DNA of 8,961 bases from an uncultured Collinsella sp. (GTDB lineage: Bacteria; Actinomycetota; Coriobacteriia; Coriobacteriales; Coriobacteriaceae), in assembly GCA_959020035.1 (NCBI GenBank), contig CAUEQX010000076.1, positions 1-8,961 on the forward strand, given 5' to 3'. The translations under genes were made by a program, and so were the position numbers. Each line of letters starts with the position of its first letter. Positions within the stretch are counted from its first letter, which is position 1. Positions 1 through 6,197 of the stretch are shown piece by piece. Below the pieces are notes generated by a model, which saw only the letters and a list, made by a program, of their open reading frames with translations, made no database searches and was not told the DNA's origin.

Positions 1-747
1 GTCCATGGAATGCGAATGGTCGGTGCCGTCGGCGCCCGTGACCTCGATCCAGGAATCCTCGCTCGCTACGACCTCGCGGATCGTGTCGTTTTTCATGGCC
101 TCCTGCATCATCAGCGCTACGTCGTGTGCGGTTGAGTGCATATCGCCAGCCCACTCATCAAAGTCCAGACCATGCGGGTTTTCAAAAAGCGTGCCGGTAC
201 AGCCGAGCTTCTTAGCGCGCTCGTTCATGGCCTTCACAAATGTGGCCTCGGCGTCTTTGGTCTTAGGGTCGATCTTCTTGCCCACATATTCGGCGAGCAC
301 GATGGCGGCGTCGTTGCCCGAGGGAATCATCAGGCCGCGCAGTGCCTGCTCAACGGTAAGCTCGTCGCCTTCGAGCAAGCCGGCGGTTGAATTACCCACG
401 GTGGCTGCGGCGTTGCTCACCGTGACCTTCTCGTCCATCTTGCAATTCTCGACGGTTAGGATTGCGGTCATGACCTTGGTGATCGAGGCGATTTTGACCT
501 GCTCATCGGCGCCGCGCCCATAGTAGACGGTGCCGTCTTTGCCCATGACGAGGGCATTGGTCGCATCGATATCGGGCAGGTTTTCGGCCGTGATGCCGCG
601 CACATCGGCGGTTTTGCCGCAAACATTGTCGGTCGTGAGCACTTGGGCGCCGGCGACGGTGGGCACGCCAGCGGCAAGGGCGATAGCGCAGACAAAGCCG
701 GCGGCAAGCTGGGCTGAGCGCTTTGCAAAAGAGGTGAGGGGCTTCAC
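1..747 (-). CDS. dacA: D-alanyl-D-alanine carboxypeptidase, PBP type, 3' end missing
   Basis: Serine peptidase of the S11 (DacA/PBP5-like) family, which removes the terminal D-Ala from peptidoglycan pentapeptides outside the membrane. The visible 249 residues begin with a signal peptide (Lys/Arg n-region MKPLTSFAKR, hydrophobic core about 13-28, likely cleavage after VAGA near 34). The SXXK nucleophile motif SITK is at 88-91 and the SXN motif SGN at 143-145. The KTG motif and C-terminal anchor would lie beyond the left edge, so the gene is partial. I chose the GTG at 747 because it gives a compact signal peptide. An in-frame ATG at 816 would add 23 residues, has no ribosome binding site, and lies upstream of a TATACT box. 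Neither start has a strong Shine-Dalgarno sequence. The gene is transcribed away from the VanRS-like pair. Function is secure; the start is less so. Confidence 0.9.
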   Translation of the reverse strand, partial: MKPLTSFAKRSAQLAAGFVCAIALAAGVPTVAGAQVLTTDNVCGKTADVRGITAENLPDIDATNALVMGKDGTVYYGRGADEQVKIASITKVMTAILTVENCKMDEKVTVSNAAATVGNSTAGLLEGDELTVEQALRGLMIPSGNDAAIVLAEYVGKKIDPKTKDAEATFVKAMNERAKKLGCTGTLFENPHGLDFDEWAGDMHSTAHDVALMMQEAMKNDTIREVVASEDSWIEVTGADGTDHSHSMD

Positions 748-786
748 GGATTTCGCTTTCGACGGGATGGTCTCTTCTGGAACTAG

Positions 787-792
787 AGTATA
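787..792 (-). promoter_or_regulatory. Possible -10 box for the carboxypeptidase gene
   Basis: Read on the minus strand this is TATACT, one base from the consensus TATAAT. It lies 40 bases upstream of the GTG start. The hexamer 17 bases further upstream is TGATCG, a poor -35. If real, transcription starts near 780, which excludes the upstream ATG at 816 as the start codon. Confidence 0.35.
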
Positions 793-863
793 TCGTTTGC
801 CGGCGTCGGCGATCATCGCGTGCGTGCGTGGCCCACATCCGCTCCCGAACGGGCACAAGGGTG

Positions 864-879
864 CTTAAGGCCGACTTAA
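864..879. promoter_or_regulatory. CTTAA direct repeat, 11-bp period, in the divergent intergenic region
   Basis: CTTAA occurs at 864-868 and again at 875-879, an 11-bp step. OmpR/PhoB-family regulators such as the neighbouring VanR-like protein typically bind tandem half-sites at 10-11 bp spacing. The position between the divergent carboxypeptidase and response-regulator genes suits a site controlling one or both. The repeat is short, so chance is a serious alternative. Confidence 0.2.
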
Positions 880-918
880 TCAACCACGCTTGTTGTGTGT
901 GGCGTGCGTCGCCTCGGG

Positions 919-944
919 CATAATGGAGCGCGAGAGGAGCACGC
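919..944 (+). promoter_or_regulatory. Possible -10 box and ribosome binding site of the VanR-like gene
   Basis: CATAAT at 919-924 resembles a -10 element, but no good -35 lies 16-18 bases upstream (TTGTTG at 890-895 is 23 bases away). AGAGGAG at 933-939 is a strong Shine-Dalgarno sequence five bases before the ATG at 945 and fixes that start. Confidence 0.4.
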
Positions 945-1640
945 ATGAACGAGCGCATACTGGTAGTTGATGACGAGAAGGCCATCGCCGACTTGGTTGG
1001 CATCTACCTTACAAAAGAGGGCTTTGATGTCCAGATTGCCTATAGCGGGGCCGATGCTGCCAAGGCAATCTTGGAGCAGGAGTTTGATTTGGCGCTGCTG
1101 GATGTCATGCTGCCCGATATCGATGGCTTTGAGCTGCTGCGTACGATCCGTTCCAGCCATACCTATCCCGTGATCATGCTGACGGCGCGCGATGCCCAGC
1201 AAGACAAGATCGGGGGCCTTTCGCTTGGCGCGGACGATTACGTGGTCAAGCCGTTCCGCCCGCTGGAGCTCATCGCGCGCGTGCACGCTCAGCTTCGCCG
1301 CTACACCAGCTACGGTAGCCGTGCACAGGCGGCCGAGTCGCCGACCATTCAGCTCGACGGCTTGGAGATCAACCGCGACGCTCGTTCCGTGACGGTGGAC
1401 GGTGCACCGGTACGCCTCACACCCACCGAGTATTCAATCTTGCTGTATCTGGTCGAGCATCGCGGCAGCGTGGTGGCCGTGGAGGACCTGTTCCGCGCGG
1501 TGTGGAACGAGGACTTTATGCCCGGCTCCAACAATACGGTGATGGTGCACATTCGCCACTTGCGCGAAAAGATCGGCGACGACGCACAAAAGCCACGCTT
1601 TATCAAAAACGTCTGGGGCGTCGGCTACATCATCGAATAA
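945..1640 (+). CDS. VanR-like OmpR-family response regulator
   Basis: DNA-binding response regulator of 231 residues. The receiver domain covers about 3-117: acidic pocket D9-D10, phospho-acceptor D53 in LLDVMLPD, switch residue T80 and conserved K102 in KPF. The winged-helix output domain starts near 155 (LTPTEYSILL at 158) and runs to the C-terminus, with the typical GVGYIIE end. The stretch around 72-118, with HTYPVIMLT and KPFRPLELIARV, is close to what I recall of enterococcal VanR, closer than to PhoB or OmpR. It lies 26 bases upstream of a VanS-like kinase and is surely co-transcribed with it. No vanH, vanA, vanX or vanY gene is in the window, so this is not evidence of vancomycin resistance. 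Likely targets are wall genes, possibly the divergent carboxypeptidase. The family is certain; the regulon is inference. Confidence 0.93.
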   Translation: MNERILVVDDEKAIADLVGIYLTKEGFDVQIAYSGADAAKAILEQEFDLALLDVMLPDIDGFELLRTIRSSHTYPVIMLTARDAQQDKIGGLSLGADDYVVKPFRPLELIARVHAQLRRYTSYGSRAQAAESPTIQLDGLEINRDARSVTVDGAPVRLTPTEYSILLYLVEHRGSVVAVEDLFRAVWNEDFMPGSNNTVMVHIRHLREKIGDDAQKPRFIKNVWGVGYIIE

Positions 1641-1666
1641 CGCTTTTCGCTTGTGAGGATCTTGAT

Positions 1667-2905
1667 ATGACAAAAGACGATAGACAAGCGTTCGAGGTGC
1701 CCGATCGGCTCTTTGAATACGTGAGATCGGTCGTCGACAACCGCGCGCTTGCAACGGTGCTGCTCTTTTTGCTGAGCCTGCTGCTGATTGGCATCGACAA
1801 CATCGTCGGAATCTTGGCGGTGCTGCTTGTCGGCTTTTTGCTGATCGATCGATTTGAGATCGTGTGCTGCTGCGTGGTGATTGGCGGCGCCGCGTGGGCC
1901 ATGACGTTGGCGATTGGCGCCATGGCGCTCGGCGGCATCGAAGGGCCGGTGTTGTTCGATGCCGGCTTTGTATTCAACATGCTTGGCTTTGTGCTGGCGC
2001 TTGCCGTGTGCGTGCTGTTCTTGTGCGGCCGCGCCCTGTACTACCAGGGCTACGAGCAGGGCGAGCAGCATGCCGATTGTGTGCTTGCTGCTCGTATTCA
2101 AGATCGCCTGATCGATCACCCCGACACCTGGGACAACATCGACGGCGACTTCTTGGAGGTCGAGGGCGCCCTTAACCGCGTGCGTGACCGTGAGCGCAAG
2201 GTGCAGCAAGCTCTGCGTGACGAGTCGCATCGCAAGGACGATCTGGTCACGTACTTGGCACATGACCTACGCACCCCGCTTGCCAGTGTGGTGGGCTATC
2301 TTTCGCTGCTGCAAGAGGCTCCTGAGCTGCCGGTTGAGCAACGTGCGCACTTTACGGGCGTGGCGCTCGACAAGGCGCACCGGCTCGATACGCTCATCGA
2401 AGAGTTCTTCGATATCACGCGCTTTGACTTCCACGATATCGTGCTCACGCGCGGCTATGTTGATCTGGGGTTGCTGCTGGCTCAGGTGGCTGACGAGTTC
2501 TATCCCATCCTCAACGAGCAGCATAAGGAAGTCCAAGTTGATATTCGCGAGGACCTGACGGTGCTCGTGGATGGCGACAAGATGGCTCGCGTGTTCAACA
2601 ACATCATGAAAAACGCTATTGCCTATAGCTATGAGGGCTCGACCATCACGATCGAGGCCAGACGCCGGGACGACGGTGGCGTGCGCGTGCGCTTTATCAA
2701 TCAGGGCGATCCTATCCCTGAGTCAAAGCTCAAGGTGATCTTTGAGAAGTTCTATCGCCTGGATGCGGCGCGTGCGACCAATCGCGGTGGTGCCGGTCTG
2801 GGCCTTGCTATTGCCAAGGAGATCATCGCGGCACACGGCGGTACCGTTGCATGTGAATCGACGCCCGAACACACGATATTCACCATCGAGCTGCCCGCCG
2901 CATAG
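1667..2905 (+). CDS. VanS-like membrane sensor histidine kinase
   Basis: Sensor kinase of 412 residues, partner of the preceding VanR-like regulator. The ATG at 1667 has GAGG at 1655-1658, eight bases upstream. The N-terminus has four hydrophobic segments (about 27-43, 46-60, 65-88 and 101-121) joined by short loops, so there is almost no extracytoplasmic sensor domain. A charged linker follows (about 127-190). The dimerisation domain carries the phospho-acceptor H199 in YLAHDLRTPL, and the next helices (GYLSLLQEAPELPV, EEFFDITRF) closely match remembered VanS. The ATPase domain has N-box N312 and N316, F-box FEKFYR at 359-364, and G2 box GGAGLGLA from 374. The G1 box reads NQG at 345-347, with Asn where most kinases have Asp; as I recall VanS also has Asn here. 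Cysteines cluster in the membrane region (67-69, 115, 120). The ligand is unknown. Confidence 0.92.
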   Translation: MTKDDRQAFEVPDRLFEYVRSVVDNRALATVLLFLLSLLLIGIDNIVGILAVLLVGFLLIDRFEIVCCCVVIGGAAWAMTLAIGAMALGGIEGPVLFDAGFVFNMLGFVLALAVCVLFLCGRALYYQGYEQGEQHADCVLAARIQDRLIDHPDTWDNIDGDFLEVEGALNRVRDRERKVQQALRDESHRKDDLVTYLAHDLRTPLASVVGYLSLLQEAPELPVEQRAHFTGVALDKAHRLDTLIEEFFDITRFDFHDIVLTRGYVDLGLLLAQVADEFYPILNEQHKEVQVDIREDLTVLVDGDKMARVFNNIMKNAIAYSYEGSTITIEARRRDDGGVRVRFINQGDPIPESKLKVIFEKFYRLDAARATNRGGAGLGLAIAKEIIAAHGGTVACESTPEHTIFTIELPAA

Positions 2906-2916
2906 CCAGCGTTCCC

Positions 2917-2932
2917 TTACAAACACTTGACA
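2917..2932 (+). promoter_or_regulatory. Possible -35 element or Pho-box-like repeat before pstB
   Basis: TTGACA at 2927-2932 is a perfect -35 hexamer, but no good -10 lies at the normal distance: TATGAG at 2948-2953 gives a 15-base spacer and CATATG at 2946-2951 gives 13. TTACAA at 2917-2922 precedes it by ten bases. The pair resembles the TT-A-CA half-sites bound by Gram-positive PhoP proteins. Either reading would suit a phosphate-regulated gene, and neither is proven. Confidence 0.35.
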
Positions 2933-2966
2933 ATGCGCTCACGTGCATATGAGCCGCGATTCTTAC

Positions 2967-2994
2967 TATCGATACTGCTGAATTGATATCGATA
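2967..2994. repeat. Two TATCGATA palindromes 20 bp apart upstream of pstB
   Basis: The 8-bp palindrome TATCGATA occurs at 2967-2974 and at 2987-2994, a centre-to-centre step of exactly 20 bp, about two turns of the helix. The second copy is part of a longer 10-bp palindrome, ATATCGATAT (2986-2995). Both lie downstream of the TTGACA hexamer and end at the pstB ribosome binding site (GGAGG, 2996-3000). The arrangement looks like an operator pair for a dimeric regulator, but no known regulator with this site can be named. Confidence 0.4.
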
Positions 2995-3008
2995 TGGAGG
3001 TATGCGGT

Positions 3009-3884
3009 ATGACGGCTGCTGCGGCTGTGGGGCCCACGGAGCTTGAAGAACTCATGAAAGCGCAGGCCGAGGCCGCGCGCGAGCGGGAGGTTGGGGATGC
3101 GACTCGCCCCACGGCAGAGGATCTTGCGGCCTCGCCGACGCGCATCGATGTCGAGGGCCTCGACCTGTTCTATGGCGACCATCATGCGCTCAAGGACGTG
3201 AACATCAAAATCCGCGACAAGCAGATTACCTCGTTCATCGGGCCTTCGGGCTGCGGAAAGTCCACGCTGTTGCGCTGCTTTAACCGCATGAACGATGGCA
3301 TCAAGGATTGCCGCATCGAGGGCAAGATTGCGCTCGACGGCCAGAATATCCTGGGCGATTTCGACATCTGCCGCCTACGTCAGCGCGTGGGCATGGTCTT
3401 CCAGCGCCCCAACCCGTTTCCCATGAGCATCTACGACAACGTGGCCTATGGTCCGCGCGGCATGGGCGTGCGCGATCGCGCCGTGCTTGATGAGCTGGTC
3501 GAGGACTCCCTGCGCCGCGCCGCACTGTGGGACGAGGTCAAGGACAAGCTCAAAGAGTCGGGCCTGGGTCTTTCGGGTGGACAGCAGCAGCGCCTGTGCA
3601 TCGCCCGCGCGCTTGCCGTGCAGCCCGACATTCTGCTGATGGACGAGCCGACCTCGGCACTCGACCCCGTGTCGACGCTGGTGGTTGAGCAGCTGGCCTG
3701 CGAGCTCAAGGAGGTCTGTACGCTCGTGGTCGTTACGCACAATATGCAGCAGGCGGCGCGTATCTCCGACTCGGTCGCGTTTTTCTTGCTGGGTGAGTTG
3801 GTGGAGCACGCGCCCACCGCGCAACTCTTCAAGAATCCGACCGATCCGCGCACGGCGGATTATTTGACGGGACGTTTTGGCTGA
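3009..3884 (+). CDS. pstB: Phosphate ABC transporter ATP-binding protein PstB
   Basis: Cytoplasmic ATPase that powers the high-affinity phosphate importer PstSCAB. In 291 residues it has Walker A GPSGCGKST at 78-86, Q-loop Q132 within the PstB-typical QRPNPFPMSIYDNVAYGPR, signature LSGGQQQR at 188-195, Walker B ILLMDEP at 208-214, switch H244 in VTHNMQQAARISD, and the family's usual ending, YLTGRFG. The ATG at 3009 is chosen because GGAGG lies eight bases upstream; an in-frame ATG at 2994 overlaps that site. The first 43 or so residues form a charged, Ala/Glu-rich and probably helical extension, longer than the short leader of E. coli PstB. None of pstS, pstC, pstA or phoU is adjacent; the gene is followed 64 bases later by a PhoB-like regulator. 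It may serve transporter subunits encoded elsewhere. Identification is certain. Confidence 0.95.
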   Translation: MTAAAAVGPTELEELMKAQAEAAREREVGDATRPTAEDLAASPTRIDVEGLDLFYGDHHALKDVNIKIRDKQITSFIGPSGCGKSTLLRCFNRMNDGIKDCRIEGKIALDGQNILGDFDICRLRQRVGMVFQRPNPFPMSIYDNVAYGPRGMGVRDRAVLDELVEDSLRRAALWDEVKDKLKESGLGLSGGQQQRLCIARALAVQPDILLMDEPTSALDPVSTLVVEQLACELKEVCTLVVVTHNMQQAARISDSVAFFLLGELVEHAPTAQLFKNPTDPRTADYLTGRFG

Positions 3885-3894
3885 TACCATCTAG

Positions 3895-3908
3895 TAAAGG
3901 TACCTTTA
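3895..3908. promoter_or_regulatory. Perfect 14-bp palindrome between pstB and phoB
   Basis: TAAAGGTACCTTTA is perfectly self-complementary with no loop, so it suits a dimeric DNA-binding protein better than an RNA hairpin. It begins ten bases after the pstB stop and ends four bases before a -10-like TAAGAT, inside what would be the -35/-10 spacer. That is a classic position for a repressor operator. Confidence 0.4.
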
Positions 3909-3912
3909 GGGT

Positions 3913-3948
3913 TAAGATGCGGTCATGCCGGCCGCAAAGGGGTTCAAC
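3913..3948 (+). promoter_or_regulatory. Possible internal phoB promoter (-10) and ribosome binding site
   Basis: TAAGAT at 3913-3918 resembles a -10 element, with transcription predicted to begin near 3925. No convincing -35 is present, as expected of an activator-dependent promoter. AAAGGGG at 3936-3942 lies six bases before the ATG at 3949 and supports that start over the in-frame ATG at 3925. Confidence 0.35.
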
Positions 3949-4677
3949 ATGATCTATTACGTCGAGGACGATGACAACATCAGGGATTTGACGGTCTATG
4001 CGCTGCGCAAGCAGGGGATTGAGGCCGAAGGCTTTTCGTGCGACGGTGAGTTTAAGGCTGCCGTGGCGCGACGGGTACCCGATGCCGTCCTGCTCGACAT
4101 CATGCTGCCCGATACCGATGGCTTGGCGATTATGCGTCGCCTGCGTGCCGATCGCCTGACGGCGACGGTGCCCATCATGATGCTTACCGCCAAGGACACC
4201 GAGCTCGACAAGGTGATGGCACTCGATGGCGGTGCCGACGATTACCTGACTAAACCCTTCTCGCTCATGGAGCTTGCGAGCCGCTGCCGCGCACTGCTGC
4301 GTCGCGGCGGCATGGTCAAGCAGGCGAGCGATGTGCTCAACGTGGGCGACATTGTGCTCTCGCCCAGCCATCGCGAGGTGACCGTTGCCGGCGAGTCGCT
4401 TAAGCTCACCCTGCGCGAGTTCGACCTGCTCGAGTACCTCATGCGCAAGCCCGGCGTGGTCTTTACCCGCGAGTCGTTGCTGCAGAGCGTGTGGGGCTGG
4501 GACTTCGACGGCGGTTCGCGCACCGTTGACGTGCACGTGCAGACGCTTCGCCAAAAACTGGGCGAGCATGCCAGCGCCATCGAGACCGTGCGCGGCGTGG
4601 GCTACCGCTTGGCCGAGCCTTCTGCCGGTGATGGTGCCGAAGGTGACGACACCGCGGCCACCGCATCGGAGGAGTAA
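3949..4677 (+). CDS. phoB: PhoB/PhoP-like phosphate response regulator
   Basis: OmpR-family response regulator of 242 residues. The receiver domain carries acidic residues E6-D8, phospho-acceptor D50 in LLDIMLPDTDG, T80 and K102 in KPF. The winged-helix domain runs from about 130 to 222, with the recognition region SRTVDVHVQTLRQKL and the ending VRGVGYRL. A 20-residue acidic, Ala-rich tail (223-242) follows. The start was chosen for AAAGGGG six bases upstream; an ATG at 3925 would add eight residues. The assignment to phosphate control rests on its position between pstB and a PhoR-like kinase; the sequence alone shows only the OmpR family. The stop is three bases from the kinase start, so the two are translationally coupled. 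A palindrome and a -10-like box upstream suggest a promoter of its own in addition to read-through from pstB. Confidence 0.88.
   Translation: MIYYVEDDDNIRDLTVYALRKQGIEAEGFSCDGEFKAAVARRVPDAVLLDIMLPDTDGLAIMRRLRADRLTATVPIMMLTAKDTELDKVMALDGGADDYLTKPFSLMELASRCRALLRRGGMVKQASDVLNVGDIVLSPSHREVTVAGESLKLTLREFDLLEYLMRKPGVVFTRESLLQSVWGWDFDGGSRTVDVHVQTLRQKLGEHASAIETVRGVGYRLAEPSAGDGAEGDDTAATASEE
4668..4674 (+). promoter_or_regulatory. Ribosome binding site of phoR inside the phoB end
   Basis: GGAGGAG lies within the last codons of phoB (encoding Glu-Glu) and is six bases from the GTG at 4681. It establishes the GTG as the phoR start and indicates translational coupling. Confidence 0.75.
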
Positions 4678-4680
4678 CCC

Positions 4681-6105
4681 GTGGTCTTCGCCCCCCAGGG
4701 AAAACATACGCTGTCGCACCGCGTTTTTGTGACGATCTTTGTCTGCGCCATGGCGGTTATCGTGGCGTTTACGGTGCTGGGTGCGTTCTTTGTGCAAAAC
4801 ACCTTGGCGGATGCCACGAGTGCCAACCTGGCGCAAGAAACCGAGCTCATTGCTGCCGCCCTCGACGAGCAGCAGGAGCCCATCCCGTTCTTGCGTAGCC
4901 TCGATCGAGAGGACTTGCGCATCACGCTGATTAACAAGGATGGATCGGTTGCCTACGACAACGAGGCGTCGCCTTCCACACTGCCCAACCATGGCGATCG
5001 CCCCGAGGTCATCGAGGCCTTTGAGAGTGGTTCGGGTTCCGCGGAGCGCGCAAGCTCTACGCTCGACGAGATTATGCTGTATCGCGCCGTCGCCCTTGAT
5101 AACGGCCAGGTTGTCCGCTTGGCGCAGGCCCAGCCTGGCGTTGCGGCGATTTTGCTGTCGATGGTGGCGCCGATGCTGCTTATCGCAGCAGCGGGTGCGG
5201 TACTCTCGTTTTTTATGGCGCGCCGCGAGTCCCGTGCCATCATCGCGCCGTTGCAAGAGGTGGATTTGGACCACCCACGCCGTAGCTATGAGCACGCCTA
5301 TGCCGAGATGGTCCCCATGCTTGAGCGTATTGAGTCGCAGCGCCAGGAGCTCAAGCGCCAAATGGCGGTGCTGGCGGACAACGACCGTATGCGCCGCGAG
5401 TTCACGGCGAATATCACCCATGAGCTCAAGACGCCGCTTACGGCGATTTCGGGCTATGCCGAGCTCATCGCAAACGGCATGGTCGAGGGCGAGGGCGACC
5501 TGCGCAACTTTGGCGGTCGCATCTATCGTGAGGCGGGCCGCTTGGCAGCGCTTGTCAACGATATCCTTACGCTGTCTAACTTGGACGAGGCCGAGCGTGC
5601 AACTGAGGGCGAGGCGGTGCCCATTGGTTCCACGGAGCCTATTGAGCTCTCGCGTGCCATCTACGCGGTTGAGCAGCGTCTTGAACAGGTCGCCCGTCAG
5701 GCGAATGTGACGATAAGTCATGAGACCAAGCCTGTGGTCATCGAAGGCGTGTCGCGCTTGATTGACGAGCTCATCTATAATCTGGCGAGCAACGCCATCC
5801 GCTACAATCGACCCGGCGGTGCGGTTACGCTGCAGTGCGGCACCAACGACGAAGGCCATCCGTTCCTTGCGGTCGCCGACACGGGAATCGGTATCGCGCC
5901 TGAAGAACAGGGCAAGGTATTTGAGCGGTTCTATCGCGTGGACAAGAGTAGGTCCAAGGCGCGCGGCGGAACCGGTCTGGGGCTTGCAATTGTCAAGCAT
6001 GCGGCCCTGTATCATCACGCCACGCTCGATCTGTCGAGCGAGTTGGGCGTGGGAACCACCATTACGGTGACGTTTCCCATACGGCAGGACGAGCCATTCG
6101 CATAG
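4681..6105 (+). CDS. phoR: PhoR-like sensor histidine kinase
   Basis: Membrane sensor kinase of 474 residues, partner of the preceding regulator. It has a first transmembrane helix at about 14-37, an extracytoplasmic domain at about 38-153, and a second helix at about 154-178. The outer domain contains DGSVAYDNE and NHGDRPEVIEAF followed by a S-T-L-D-E stretch, the pattern of Gram-positive PhoR/WalK-type outer PAS-like domains. After a short linker with a likely coiled coil (about 205-238), the phospho-acceptor is H247 in NITHELKTPLTAISGYAELI. The ATPase domain has N-box N367 and N371, G1 box DTGIGI at 400-405, F-box FERFYRVDKSRS and G2 box GGTGLGLAIVKH. There is little room for a full HAMP domain and no cytoplasmic PAS domain, so it is shorter than Bacillus PhoR. 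Translation starts at GTG after a strong GGAGGAG. The phosphate role comes from its pstB and phoB neighbours. Confidence 0.88.
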   Translation: MVFAPQGKHTLSHRVFVTIFVCAMAVIVAFTVLGAFFVQNTLADATSANLAQETELIAAALDEQQEPIPFLRSLDREDLRITLINKDGSVAYDNEASPSTLPNHGDRPEVIEAFESGSGSAERASSTLDEIMLYRAVALDNGQVVRLAQAQPGVAAILLSMVAPMLLIAAAGAVLSFFMARRESRAIIAPLQEVDLDHPRRSYEHAYAEMVPMLERIESQRQELKRQMAVLADNDRMRREFTANITHELKTPLTAISGYAELIANGMVEGEGDLRNFGGRIYREAGRLAALVNDILTLSNLDEAERATEGEAVPIGSTEPIELSRAIYAVEQRLEQVARQANVTISHETKPVVIEGVSRLIDELIYNLASNAIRYNRPGGAVTLQCGTNDEGHPFLAVADTGIGIAPEEQGKVFERFYRVDKSRSKARGGTGLGLAIVKHAALYHHATLDLSSELGVGTTITVTFPIRQDEPFA

Positions 6106-6130
6106 CGATACAACATAGATATTGATGCAG

Positions 6131-6173
6131 ACGCCGCATTTGACTTTCGGGTGCGGCGTTGTTGTGCAATTTT
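6131..6173 (+). terminator. Hairpin terminator after phoR
   Basis: ACGCCGCA at 6131-6138 pairs perfectly with TGCGGCGT at 6152-6159 around a 13-base loop. A T-rich but interrupted tail follows, ending in TTTT at 6170-6173. It starts 25 bases after the phoR stop. The weak T-run means it may be leaky, letting some pstB-phoBR transcription reach the cps genes. Confidence 0.6.
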
Positions 6174-6197
6174 ACGATTGCTTCCGACATTTTTACA
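6170..6197 (+). promoter_or_regulatory. TTTTAC direct repeat upstream of the cps genes
   Basis: TTTTAC occurs at 6170-6175 and 6191-6196, 21 bp apart, so on the same face of the helix. The second copy overlaps the -35-like TTTACA at 6192-6197 and a small inverted repeat, ACAGG/CCTGT (6195-6199 and 6204-6208). Binding of the upstream PhoB-like regulator is possible but is inference only. Confidence 0.25.

Noticed and set aside
5..523. Plus-strand open frame of 172 codons at the left edge
   Set aside because: Antisense to the carboxypeptidase, whose SITK and SGN motifs on the minus strand identify the real gene.
818..853. GTGCGTGCGTG run and the short inverted repeat CCCG-AA-CGGG in the divergent region
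   Set aside because: Both are very short and easily produced by chance in GC-rich DNA; the stem has four pairs with a two-base loop and no terminator or operator context.
1502..1666. Upstream extension of the VanS-like frame
   Set aside because: It overlaps the end of the VanR-like gene, and a good ribosome binding site precedes the ATG at 1667.
1625..2263. Minus-strand open frame of 212 codons opposite the VanS-like gene
   Set aside because: Shadow of the kinase gene: low-complexity His/Gln-rich translation, no ribosome binding site, no known motif.
945..2905. Vancomycin resistance locus
   Set aside because: Only the regulator and kinase resemble Van proteins; no D-Ala-D-Lac ligase, dehydrogenase or VanX/VanY peptidase gene is in the window, and the carboxypeptidase is of the PBP type, not the zinc VanY type.
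3829..6018. Very long minus-strand open frame of 729 codons opposite phoB and phoR
   Set aside because: It lies antisense to two genes with clear domain motifs, its translation is rich in His, Arg and Gln with no recognisable domain, and long antisense frames are an expected by-product of GC-rich third-codon bias.
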